Of a stretch of DNA of 64,000 bases, positions 54,179-63,355 are shown piece by piece. A model generated the notes under the pieces. That model made no database searches, had not been told where the DNA came from, and saw only the letters and a list, made by a program, of their open reading frames with translations. The DNA comes from Arthrobacter bambusae (GTDB lineage: Bacteria; Actinomycetota; Actinomycetes; Actinomycetales; Micrococcaceae). Where the stretch lies: positions 1 to 64,000 of the forward strand of contig NZ_JAUSSZ010000007.1 of the NCBI RefSeq assembly GCF_030812595.1. Direction: 5' to 3'. Position 1 is the stretch's first letter. Each line of letters starts with the position of its first letter. The position numbers were made by a program, and so were the translations under genes.

Positions 54179-54976
54179 ATGGACTTGTTATTGGCCGGAA
54201 AGACTGCCATCGTCACAGGTGCGAGTAAGGGGATCGGGCTTTCGGTAGCTACTTCCTTGGCTCGTGACGGCACCAAAGTCGTGATGGTCGCGCGCAGCCG
54301 CGATGAGCTTGAGCGCGCATGCTCCCAGATTCGCTCCGAGGGCGGAGAGGCCCTAGCGATATCCGCCGATACAACTGACGAAGCAGCTATCAGCGAACTT
54401 GTTGCCACTGTGGTGAACGTGTTCGGCAGCGTTGATATCCTCGTGAACGCGGCCGCGCAGGCCGCCGACTCGACGAAGTCCAGCGGTATCAAGGATCTGC
54501 GCGATACGGACCTGCTCCGAGAGATTGACACCAAAGTGCTCGGCTACCTCCGTTGCGCTCAAGCGGTGGTGCCCCATATGGTCGGATCCGGCTGGGGGAG
54601 AATAATCAATGTTGCTGGCCTAGGTGCCCGGTCGACAGGATCTACCTTTAACTCGATCCGAAATGTTTCTGTCGCAGCTATGACCAAGAATCTGGCTGAT
54701 GAGCTGGGTGAGTCCGGTATCAACGTCACCGCGGTGCATCCAGGAATGACCGTGACGGAACGAACTGGAGATCTGCTCGAGCGCATGGGCGCAGCGAGTG
54801 GCGAGGATGTCAGCGCGGTGAAAGCGCGTCTTGATAACGCCATATCCATCGGGCGAATGGTCACCTCTGCCGAGGTGGCGGACGTTATCACCTTCCTTTG
54901 TTCTCCACGCAGCGTTGCTGTCACAGGCGATTCGATTGCGGTGGGCGGCGGCCAGCGCGGAGTGATCCATTACTGA
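54179..54976 (+). CDS. SDR-family protein lacking the YxxxK catalytic motif
   Basis: 265 residues from ATG 54179 (GGAGAAAT upstream). The cofactor motif TGASKGIGLSV and the NAAAQ loop are normal. At the place of YxxxK the sequence reads STFNSIRNVSVAAMTK, so the usual Tyr and Lys are not at their positions (Asn/Phe and Asn/Arg instead). The C-terminus VHPGMTVTERTGDLLERMG and VGGGQRG are otherwise family-like. It belongs to a divergent SDR group with an R-N pair near the active site; its chemistry may differ from simple dehydrogenation. Confidence 0.82.
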   Translation: MDLLLAGKTAIVTGASKGIGLSVATSLARDGTKVVMVARSRDELERACSQIRSEGGEALAISADTTDEAAISELVATVVNVFGSVDILVNAAAQAADSTKSSGIKDLRDTDLLREIDTKVLGYLRCAQAVVPHMVGSGWGRIINVAGLGARSTGSTFNSIRNVSVAAMTKNLADELGESGINVTAVHPGMTVTERTGDLLERMGAASGEDVSAVKARLDNAISIGRMVTSAEVADVITFLCSPRSVAVTGDSIAVGGGQRGVIHY

Positions 54977-55124
54977 CGCATTTGATGCCTTCCCAATGCG
55001 CTCGAGTGTCCCGATGCGCTCGGTGTATCTTGGGTGTCTTGCGGGTCCCCGCTAAGCCGGCGGACCCGCAAGACCGAACCACCGCCGGCCACCTTTGGCT
55101 CGCGTCCGCAGGACAGGAGTAGAC

Positions 55125-55857
55125 ATGGCGTCCCTACCGCTGGAGGGAATCACGGTCGTCTCGCTCGAGCAAGCCGTTGCTGCCCCGTTTGCGACGCGAC
55201 AGCTCACCGACCTAGGCGCTCGAGTGATCAAGGTTGAGCGCGACACAGGTGACTTCGCTCGGGGCTACGACGACAGAGTCAGTGGTATGGCCAGCTACTT
55301 TGTCTGACTGAACCGTAGCAAGGAATCGAGCGTACTGGATCTTAAATGCGACGGCGGTCTTAAGCTCTTGCGCCGGCCCGTCGAGAATGCAGATATCCTC
55401 GTTCAAAACCTTGCCCCAGGCGCGATGATCGACTGGGTTCGGAGCAGATGACGCGCTCGAGCTAAACCCACGCTTGATCCACACCTCTATTTCAGGCTAT
55501 GGCAGGGGTGGATCCTGCGCTACAAAGAAGGCATATGACCTGCTGATCCAGTGTGAATCCGGCCTGCTGTCCGTCACGGGCACCCCCGAGAGCCCGGCGA
55601 AAGTCGGTGTGTCCATTGCGAATATATCTGCTGGGATGTATGCCTTTTCCGGAATCCTGACCGCCCTAGTCCAACGCGGTAAGACCGGGCACGGTGACGT
55701 CCTCGAGGTATCGATGCTTGAGGCGTTGCCGAATGGGTCTCGCCGAAACCACAGCGCATCATCAGCCATAGCAGTCGCGGACGATGCGATGAGGCCTTGT
55801 GTGGATGAAGCCGACCGGGACCCCTTCCACTGGTGCACCACGAATCCATGCGCCTAG
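55125..55857 (+). pseudogene. Broken class III CoA-transferase
   Basis: ATG 55125 has AGGAG upstream. The N-terminus is intact ([39 protein letters not shown]), then TGA replaces the expected Trp codon in SYFV(W)LNRSKESSVLDLK at 55304. A frameshift follows near 55450 before HTSISGYGRGGSCATKKAYD, and another near 55730 at LEVSMLEAL. The rest of the enzyme is missing. It lies convergent with the LysR gene. Confidence 0.85.
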
Positions 55858-55932
55858 GTCATAGATGGCTGGCCGCATGCGAAGTACGTGTCCGCTTGGC
55901 AGTCAGACAGGAAAGGTTGCCCAGAGTTGGGG

Positions 55933-56868
55933 CTAGGGCGAGTCCACAAGCGTCGCGGAGGGCCACTCACCTGACAGGACTAGTTGCCGGGAAACTTGCA
56001 GTAGCTCGGTGGCAACAGCTTCGACCGAACGAGGTACCCGAGCAGTCCGCGGCAGACCTATCACCACAGAGCGAGACACGCTCGGCTCCGAAAGAGGGGC
56101 ACCGCTGAGCTTGCCTTGCTGTACGTCCTTGGCGACACCGGCAGCGGGCAGAATTGTCCAGCCCCGACCGGCCAGCACCATCTGCTTCTGAATGTTCAGC
56201 GAATTGGTCTCGATAATGATATTCGGGTTGAGAGCGATGTCCGCCCGCGCCTTGTCGATGAGCGTGCGTAGACTGTGTCCGACGGTTGGCAAGATAAGTG
56301 GTTCATTGAGGAGCCGTTGCCAGGTGCCCGTCTCTGTAGGTAATAGGCCAGCTTTGGCTGGTGCCACCACCCAAAGGAGCTCATCAAGCAGTGGCGTCAC
56401 ACGCATCGAGGTTGTATCTGCCACATTGTAGAGCAGGGCGACGTCGAGAATGCCATCGTCCATCCATTCTTTGAGATGGCGAGAGACTCCTGACAAAAGG
56501 TGCAGGTTCACACCTGGGAATTTCTTTGCTACCGAATCGACGAGGGCGGGAACTATCAGATCCAACAGGCTCTCCAGTACGCCTACCGAAACTTGCCCCG
56601 TTACCTCGCCCAGCACTGGAGTCAGTTCAGACCGGCCACGTTCCAACTCTTGCAGCGCACGGCGGGCATGAGAGAGGAAAACCTCCCCAGCCGAGGTGAG
56701 AACCATGCCATTGCGTGTCCGATCGAAGAGCAAGACGCCCAGCTCGTCCTCTAGCGTCTTGATTTGCCGGGTAACCGCCGGCTGCACGAGATGCAACAGT
56801 TGAGCAGCACGGGTGACGCTCTCCACTTCTGCCACGGTGACCATGGCAATGAGCTGCTTCATCTCCAT
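55933..56868 (-). CDS. LysR-family transcriptional regulator
   Basis: 311 residues from ATG 56868 (AAGGAG upstream). N-terminal helix-turn-helix: VTRAAQLLHLVQPAVTRQIK then LEDELGVLLFDR; C-terminal periplasmic-binding-like effector domain. It is paralogous to the LysR protein at 63356-64000 (shared KQMVLAGRGWTILPAAGVA region). It would normally control a divergent gene; the neighbour in that direction is a glycoside hydrolase, while the broken CoA-transferase and SDR lie on the other side. Confidence 0.88.
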   Translation of the reverse strand: MEMKQLIAMVTVAEVESVTRAAQLLHLVQPAVTRQIKTLEDELGVLLFDRTRNGMVLTSAGEVFLSHARRALQELERGRSELTPVLGEVTGQVSVGVLESLLDLIVPALVDSVAKKFPGVNLHLLSGVSRHLKEWMDDGILDVALLYNVADTTSMRVTPLLDELLWVVAPAKAGLLPTETGTWQRLLNEPLILPTVGHSLRTLIDKARADIALNPNIIIETNSLNIQKQMVLAGRGWTILPAAGVAKDVQQGKLSGAPLSEPSVSRSVVIGLPRTARVPRSVEAVATELLQVSRQLVLSGEWPSATLVDSP

Positions 56869-57189
56869 AGGAACTCCTTGGTTGGGATGCATTGACTCGA
56901 ACCTATGGATTCAGGAGTCGCATTCTCCAGACTCCGAACTACGAAGTCGCAGCACTCTGATTACATTCACCGTCGGGCACTGGTGTGAAAGCGCATGCCT
57001 ACGGTAACACAGTGCCGGAGATGCGCTGGGAGGTCGTCTCCTTCAGAGCCTCGAACGGACTCAACCTGCGAATACGACTCAACGCGGGGGTAGCATCGGG
57101 TGGGCCCGAGGGCGTACCGTCGTCGGCAGGCGATCGGTTCAGATCCTTGTAGCGCTGGGCCGTTAAAGTCATCGGTTGAAGGAGCCGGA

Positions 57190-59370
57190 ATGGCTGGGTG
57201 GAATGCTGACACGGCTGCCGGGCCCGTCGGAGCTGGCGCGGTGACATTGGTTGAGGGCTCGTCCTTTTGCATCTCATCCGCCAACGGTGACATTTCACCG
57301 GAATACCCGCACGGACTGTTCGTCGAAGACGCCCGCATAGTGTCCCGCTGGAACTTAACTGTCAACGGCGCGCCGTTGGAGCCGCTCGCGGCGAGGGCGA
57401 GGGAGCCCTACCGCGGTCTGTTTGTCGGACGCGTGCCCAGGTCTGACGGGTATGCGGACAGCCCTCTGATTGTCGAACGCTTACGGGAGGTCGGGGCCGG
57501 ATTCTTGGAAGTGATAACCGTTCGGAACTACTCGCCGGACGCTGTCGAGTGCTTGGTTGCCCTCCAGGTTGAGGCAGACTTCGCGGACCTCTTCGAGGTG
57601 AAGGAGGCACGCGTTCAGCGGCGCTGGGAAGAATCCCGCGAAGCGAAAGAAGATTCGCTAACCATACGGGCTGCCTGGCGGGAGATTCGAAAAGGTGTTT
57701 TGCTATCGGCAGCCGGAGCCGACATCGCCCTTGACGGCCTCATTTACCGGATCAGTGTCCCTTCGAACGGAGAGTGGAGCGCCACAGTGAGCGCGGTGCC
57801 CCTCACCGACGGAAGCGCTCCCTTGGCGGGATTCGACCGGCCGCAGAAGGGGGAAATGTCCCCTCGCGACCGACGCCGTCAGGAGTGGGTGTCCAGGATT
57901 CCTGTGCTGCACATCGGCAACCGCTCAATCGAGAGGACCCTCCGGCGTAGCTACGATGACTTGGGTGCGCTTCGCATCGAGGATCCTGACCACCCGGAGC
58001 GCGTGATGGTCGCCGCCGGAGCCCCCTGGTTCATGACTCTTTTCGGTCGCGACTCGCTCTGGGCGTCCCTCATGGCACTTCCGGTGGACCCCTCCCTGGC
58101 CTTTGGCACCATCCAGACACTGGCGGACCGTCAAGGAAGCGTCGTGGATGAGATGAGCGAAGAGGAACCGGGCAAGATTTTGCATGAGGTGAGATTCGAC
58201 GTCTCAAGCGGACTAGCGCTGGGGGGCAAATCAACGTACTTCGGCAGCGTGGATGCCACCCCGCTTTTTGTGGCCTTGTTCGGCGAGGTCAGCCGCTGGG
58301 GATTCGCCAGAGAAACGGTATCAACCCTGCTGCCGCACGTTGACCGGGCGCTGGAGTGGATCCGCCAGTATGGAGATAAGGATGGCGACGGCTTTGTTGA
58401 GTATTCCCGGCTCAATGAGCGTGGGCTGATCAACCAGGGCTGGAAGGACTCGTGGGACGGCATCAATTTTGCTGACGGGACGTTGGCCGAGCCTCCGATC
58501 GCCTTATGCGAGGTGCAAGCGTACGTATACAGCGCGTATCTTGCGCGGTCCTGGATAGCCTTCGATGCCGGCGAGATGGAACTCTCTGCCGAATACAGGG
58601 ATCGCGCGGCGGAGCTAAAGAGACAGTTCAATGAACAGTTTTGGCTGCCCGACCGCGGCTACTATGCCATCGCCTTGGACGGCCACAAGCGGCCCGTCGA
58701 TGCGTGCACTTCGAATATGGGCCAATGCCTGATGTTTGGCATTGTGGACGAGGACAAAGCTCCTCTTATTGTCGATCGGCTCATGTCCCCGGAAATGTTC
58801 AGCGGCTGGGGTGTACGAACGCTGGCCAGCGACATGGGCGCCTACAACCCTGCGAGCTACCACAATGGATCGGTTTGGCCCCACGACAATGCGATCATTA
58901 CTAACGGACTCATTCGCTACGGCTTCGTAGAGCAAGCGCAGCGGATCTCTACAGCCCTGTTCGAAGCGGCAGAGTACACGGACGGTCGGTTGCCCGAATT
59001 GTTCTGCGGCTTCAGCCGCGAGCACTTCGACGAACCCATCCCCTATCCCACGGCCTGCTCACCACAGGCCTGGGCCGCAACCACCCCCATCCAACTGGTG
59101 AAGAACCTGATGGGCTATTACGCCGATGTAGCCCGGGGCGGCGTGTGGTTGGATCCGGTCTTCCCCGCATCCTTCGGAGATCTGCACATTACTAACGCGC
59201 CCATGGCGAACGGCAGGATCACCATAGACATCGCCGATTCCGTTGCGACTGTTCAGGGACTACCCGACGGAATCCAGTTCCACCATGGAATCCGGCCGAG
59301 GGCTGCCGAGTTGGCGCAGCAGGCCACGATACCGAAGCGACCAAGCGAGGCCAAACGTAAGGGTGCGTAG
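57190..59370 (+). CDS. Amylo-alpha-1,6-glucosidase-like glycogen-debranching family protein
   Basis: 726 residues from ATG 57190 (GAAGGAGCC just upstream). The N-terminal beta-sandwich corresponds to the GDE N-terminal domain (EYPHGLFVEDARIVSRWNLT, PYRGLFVGRVP). The C-terminal (alpha/alpha)6 barrel shows MVAAGAPWFMTLFGRDSLWA, YGDKDGDGFVEY, NQGWKDSWDGI, YHNGSVWPHDNAII and acidic residues expected in catalysis. It hydrolyses alpha-glucosidic bonds in a storage or compatible-solute glucan. No glycogen operon is nearby, so it looks like a stand-alone import. Confidence 0.87.
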   Translation: MAGWNADTAAGPVGAGAVTLVEGSSFCISSANGDISPEYPHGLFVEDARIVSRWNLTVNGAPLEPLAARAREPYRGLFVGRVPRSDGYADSPLIVERLREVGAGFLEVITVRNYSPDAVECLVALQVEADFADLFEVKEARVQRRWEESREAKEDSLTIRAAWREIRKGVLLSAAGADIALDGLIYRISVPSNGEWSATVSAVPLTDGSAPLAGFDRPQKGEMSPRDRRRQEWVSRIPVLHIGNRSIERTLRRSYDDLGALRIEDPDHPERVMVAAGAPWFMTLFGRDSLWASLMALPVDPSLAFGTIQTLADRQGSVVDEMSEEEPGKILHEVRFDVSSGLALGGKSTYFGSVDATPLFVALFGEVSRWGFARETVSTLLPHVDRALEWIRQYGDKDGDGFVEYSRLNERGLINQGWKDSWDGINFADGTLAEPPIALCEVQAYVYSAYLARSWIAFDAGEMELSAEYRDRAAELKRQFNEQFWLPDRGYYAIALDGHKRPVDACTSNMGQCLMFGIVDEDKAPLIVDRLMSPEMFSGWGVRTLASDMGAYNPASYHNGSVWPHDNAIITNGLIRYGFVEQAQRISTALFEAAEYTDGRLPELFCGFSREHFDEPIPYPTACSPQAWAATTPIQLVKNLMGYYADVARGGVWLDPVFPASFGDLHITNAPMANGRITIDIADSVATVQGLPDGIQFHHGIRPRAAELAQQATIPKRPSEAKRKGA

Positions 59371-59646
59371 GAGTTCCGACTCATTTCGGAACCGCGAAGA
59401 GGCCATGTAGCGGAGCGTGGAGACCGATGGCCGCGGTTCCAGACACCCTGCCTCGGTTCGAGCCTGTCTGCGCAGATAGGTGTCTAACGGTTGGGATGGT
59501 CCTACCCGCACTGGCGCATGTAGCAATAGGCTCTGACCTCGCCGCAAATCGTCCCGAGCATCTCGAAAGTGCTCCAACGAGCCGCCATCGCCCGGACAGA
59601 AGACATCGTCACCGCCCTTGAGACGGTAAGGATTCGAAGTTAGCTA

Positions 59647-59990
59647 ATGGCCGAGATTCCGCGTATGCCCGAAGTACTCGCAGACGCCTCCGAGGCGTCC
59701 ATCCAGACCTGGCTTGTCTCGTCGGGCTCCACGCTGGTCGTCGACCAGCCCATCGAGGAGGTTGAACCCGAGAAGGCGACCGTTGAGTTGACGGCGGAGT
59801 TCGCCGGCGCACTCGGGCGAATCTTAGTTATCCGAAGGTGACAACGTCTCCGCCGGAGACGCGATTGCCGTCCTCCTGGGCAGGAGATGAAGGCGACGAT
59901 GCCGTCGAGGAGCCCTCGCGGGTGCCGGGCTGGTAAGCGGCGGCGCCCCTGCGCAGGCGGCCACCCCATTTGCCCCGACGAGTCTTACTC
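59647..59990 (+). pseudogene. Lipoyl-domain fragment of a dihydrolipoamide acyltransferase (E2)
   Basis: From ATG 59647: RMPEVLADASEASIQTWLVS, then a lipoylation site in EVEPEKATVELTAEFAG (the Lys), GALGRILV; a frameshift at ~59829 leads into SEGDNVSAGDAIAVLLG in another frame, and then the match is lost. No E1-binding or catalytic domain follows. This is the 5' stub of a branched-chain-type E2 gene. The remaining ~700 bases of the 59371-60413 gap show nothing recognisable. Confidence 0.75.
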
Positions 59991-60413
59991 AAATGGGTGC
60001 TTGTGCAGGTCCGACATCACGGAGCATTCCCTGGCTAGGTCGAACCGCTTGACGTCCGGTTTGGATGCGAGATTGTGGTTCCTCGGTTCCATCGCACAGT
60101 ATTGGTCGGGAAGAAGGTCGACGAAGGTGACTCGTCATATGTTTCACGGCTGCTGACGGCAACGTCGACTTCGGACGTGCGGAACATCAGTCTCTGTCGG
60201 CGGTCTGCCCGCGGTCGACGCCGGATCCCTGCAGTGCGCCAGCGAAGTCAAGGCCGTCGGTTCCCCCAGATCATCCTCGCAGCAGGCGAAAAGGTTGGTT
60301 GGACCGGGGGACTTGCCCTCACCGAGTAACAATCGCTGCCGGGTCAACGCGCCCGGACCCAAAATGAAACACGGCCTCCCGAAGGCGCCGGTGTTTCCCT
60401 TTGGCCCCCGAAA

Positions 60414-61820
60414 CTACTTAACATGCTGTTCGTCGGCTGCCCTGCGGAAGCGTGCCAGGAGGGTGTGCATGAGTAGGAAGACGAACACCGTCAGGCAAAG
60501 AATTGCCCCGATCGCGAATGTTGCACTGATCCCGGAACCGGTGGGGTGAAGATCCGGTGCCAGGTTCGCGGCGAGCACCGCGCCGGAGACCGCGGTGCCG
60601 AAGGAGCTTCCCACGGTGCGAAGGACCTGGTTGAAGCTAACGGAACTGCCCAACTCGTCTGCTGCAACACTCCGGGCGATCAGAGCCGGCATGGCGGCGT
60701 AGCTCGACCCCGTTCCCAGACCGAACACGAGCATCCCGATCAAGATCTGCCAGAGTTCGGCGTGGGCAAACCAGAGCAGGATGCCGGCCGCAGTGATCAT
60801 GCTGGCGCCGATCGGCAGCAGCGTCGCCAGACGGATCTGGCGTGCCAATCGGCGCACTAGACGGTTCGCGCCGAAACTGCCCACCGACAGCGGGAACATA
60901 ACGAAACCTGCCCAGAATATCGGCAGCGCGATGCCGTAGCCGGTGGAGGTCGGGGCCTGGGCTACGAGGCTGGAAATCGAGAGGCCGATATACATTGCGG
61001 CGCCGAGCCCGACTGCCGTGCCGTTGGCCAGCAGGACCTCACCGTTCCGGAGGACCCGAAGGTTGATCAGCGGATGGTGGGTGCCCAGCTCAGTTCGAAT
61101 CCAAGTCGTCAGGACGGCTGCGGCGAACAAGAAGGCCCCAAGAGTCCACAAGGAGCCCCAGCCCCAGTTCGCTCCTTCGCCGATGCCCAGGAGCAGGGTT
61201 CCGAGACCGAGACCGAGCAGGACAGCCCCGGCGTAGTCGAAGGGCACCCGCGGCGCATGTTCGTCAGGTCCTGCCGGGACGACGCGTAAGACGAAAATGA
61301 TGGCCGTGACCACGAATAACGCGGCGAACCAGAACGCGAACCGAAAGTCGAACAGTCCCGCGATGACTCCCGTCAGAGGATAGCCGATCCCGATACCGGT
61401 TGAAACGGTCACCGAGAGGCTAGAGATGGAGAACTGGACCTTGCCGGCAGGCACATAACGGCGGGCAAGAGCGATCGTCACCGGGACAATCCCGTAGGTC
61501 AGCCCCTGAAGCGCCCTGCCGAGCAAGAATACCGTGAAGTTGGGCGCCAGCGCCGCCGTGATCGAACCGATGAGAATGATCGCCAGGGCTGATATTAAGA
61601 GCCGCTTCTTGTGTGGTCCGTCGCTCAGCCGTCCCATCACGGGGGTCGCGACAGCGCCGACAAGGAGGTTGACGGTGAGCATCCACTGCGCCGTACTGAC
61701 CGACACGTCCATCTCGCGGGAGACGGAGGGCACCAACAGCATTCCTAGCGAGCTCACGATAGCTGAGGAGAGCGCCGCGTAGATCAGAGTTGTCATCAGG
61801 CGCGAGCGCGGCTCAGTCAA
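60414..61820 (-). CDS. DHA2-family (EmrB/QacA type) MFS exporter
   Basis: 468 residues from TTG 61820, which has GGAGG 8 nt upstream; an ATG at 61796 is an alternative. About 14 hydrophobic segments; VSVSTAQWMLTVNLLVGAVA, PVMGRLSDGPHKKRLL and GRALQGLTYGIVPVTIALAR are family features. It exports drugs or toxic metabolites by proton antiport. The gene stands alone on the minus strand. Confidence 0.85.
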   Translation of the reverse strand: MTEPRSRLMTTLIYAALSSAIVSSLGMLLVPSVSREMDVSVSTAQWMLTVNLLVGAVATPVMGRLSDGPHKKRLLISALAIILIGSITAALAPNFTVFLLGRALQGLTYGIVPVTIALARRYVPAGKVQFSISSLSVTVSTGIGIGYPLTGVIAGLFDFRFAFWFAALFVVTAIIFVLRVVPAGPDEHAPRVPFDYAGAVLLGLGLGTLLLGIGEGANWGWGSLWTLGAFLFAAAVLTTWIRTELGTHHPLINLRVLRNGEVLLANGTAVGLGAAMYIGLSISSLVAQAPTSTGYGIALPIFWAGFVMFPLSVGSFGANRLVRRLARQIRLATLLPIGASMITAAGILLWFAHAELWQILIGMLVFGLGTGSSYAAMPALIARSVAADELGSSVSFNQVLRTVGSSFGTAVSGAVLAANLAPDLHPTGSGISATFAIGAILCLTVFVFLLMHTLLARFRRAADEQHVK

Positions 61821-61839
61821 CGGAAGCCTCCAAGCCAAG

Positions 61840-61999
61840 CCTCCGGAGGACGGGGATGACCACGTGGAGTGTCGTCGGCTTCTCGCTGGCAGAGCTCTGG
61901 GCGAAGGCAGCTCGCATCCCGGCAGGCGCACCCGGTGGCGAATGCGACTTTTCCCGTGAAGTCATAGCTCGTCTCGGTTCCTTCCTCGTGCTTTCTCAC
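61840..61999 (-). pseudogene. N-terminal remnant of an SDR-family gene
   Basis: On the minus strand TSYDFTGKVAFATG matches the start of a short-chain dehydrogenase, continuing after a frameshift as GAPAGMRAAFAQSSASEKPT. Nothing of the remainder is found before the MFS start. The 62000-62233 stretch beside it is empty. Confidence 0.5.
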
Positions 62000-62233
62000 C
62001 TGTTCCGCCGGCGCCTCCAGACATTCGACAGACCACAACTCTTACCCACAGAACGGCGACACCGCCGCGGCGTTTCCGCAACCCTGCTGAGCACGGCGAC
62101 GACGCCGCCGGTGCGGTGGCCACTTCGATCGGGCCCCGCAGACCCGCCGTTTGACGCCGTCCACGGCGAACTGCGGTAAACAGAGAATAAGCTCGGGTCG
62201 TACGGTGAAGTGCAGGACTCGAGCCTGTTCTAC

Positions 62234-63313
62234 TTAAATGGAGATTTCCATCGGTTCCCGGGTGTTTCGGAGTGCCTCGTTGGGAACGATGTCGTGAGGG
62301 CCAAGCCGGTCTGAAGCGGACTTCGCGTGGTGCCAGTACGGGTAGATCAGCGGCGGTGCGGAGACATTGTCCAAGCGGTATCGCTCCTCTTCGGTGAGGG
62401 TAATATCTGCGGCAGCGAGGTTGTCCAAGAGCTGTTGCTCGGTTTTGGCACCCACGACGAGCGACGCCATGCCTGGCCGGCCCAGCAGCCACGCCAGCGA
62501 GATCTGGGCGGCCGAGACCCCGCGAGCATCGCCGATTGCGACGAGTTCGTCCACGATGTCATACAGGGCGTTCTGGTCACGGACCGGCGGCTCGTTCCAT
62601 TCGGCGAGTTTACGAGAACCCTCCGGTGCTTGCTGCCCGCGCCGGTACTTGCCCGACAGCAGACCACCCGCCAGCGGGCTCCAAACCAGCACTCCGACGC
62701 CCGCGTCCTCAGCGATCGGGAGCAGTTCGTACTCGGCCTCGCGAGCCTGCAAGGTGTAGTGAATCTGCTGTGAGACGAACGGCTGGTATCCGTTTCGCTC
62801 GGACACGCCGAGGGCTTTCATAAGCTGCCAGCCCGCGTAGTTTGAACTGCCGATGTACCGCACCTTGCCTGAGCGCACGAGTGAGTCGAGTGCTTCGAGT
62901 GTCTCTTCGAGTGGTGTCTGTCCATCCCATTCGTGTACCTGGTACAGGTCGATGTGGTCGATATCGAGACGACGTAGGCTCGCCTCGGCCTGGGCGACGA
63001 TCTGATGGCGCGACAGTCCGCCGTCGTTAGGACCGTCTCCCATAGCCATGCGCACCTTGGTAGCGACGAGTGTCCGGTCGCGTCGACCTTTAAGCGCCTG
63101 CCCCAGCATTTCTTCAGACGCGCCATACGAGTACACATTCGCTGTATCGACCAGGTTCACCCCGTGATCCAGCGCGACATCAAGTAGTCGTCTCGCCTCA
63201 TCCAGGCCGGTACTGCCGGCGTAGGCGAAAAAGCCCCGACCGCCAAACATCATCGCCCCGAGGGTGATGGTGGAGACTTTCAGCCCTGAACGTCCCAAAT
63301 TGCGGTATTCCAT
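62234..63313 (-). CDS. Aldo/keto reductase
   Basis: 359 residues, TIM-barrel. The tetrad is visible: Asp in LVDTANVYSYG with the catalytic Tyr, Lys in VATKVRMAM, and His in LYQVHEWDG; NADPH-binding end with VVGAKTEQQLLDNLAA. It begins MEYRNLGRSGLKVSTITLG after GAAAGGAAT. It reduces carbonyls or oxidises secondary alcohols. The LysR gene upstream on the same strand ends 42 nt before its start, so the two are co-transcribed or regulator-coupled. Confidence 0.9.
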   Translation of the reverse strand: MEYRNLGRSGLKVSTITLGAMMFGGRGFFAYAGSTGLDEARRLLDVALDHGVNLVDTANVYSYGASEEMLGQALKGRRDRTLVATKVRMAMGDGPNDGGLSRHQIVAQAEASLRRLDIDHIDLYQVHEWDGQTPLEETLEALDSLVRSGKVRYIGSSNYAGWQLMKALGVSERNGYQPFVSQQIHYTLQAREAEYELLPIAEDAGVGVLVWSPLAGGLLSGKYRRGQQAPEGSRKLAEWNEPPVRDQNALYDIVDELVAIGDARGVSAAQISLAWLLGRPGMASLVVGAKTEQQLLDNLAAADITLTEEERYRLDNVSAPPLIYPYWHHAKSASDRLGPHDIVPNEALRNTREPMEISI

Positions 63314-63355
63314 GATGATTCCTTTCTCGTGCAGAATTTATTTGTTTAGGAGCAG

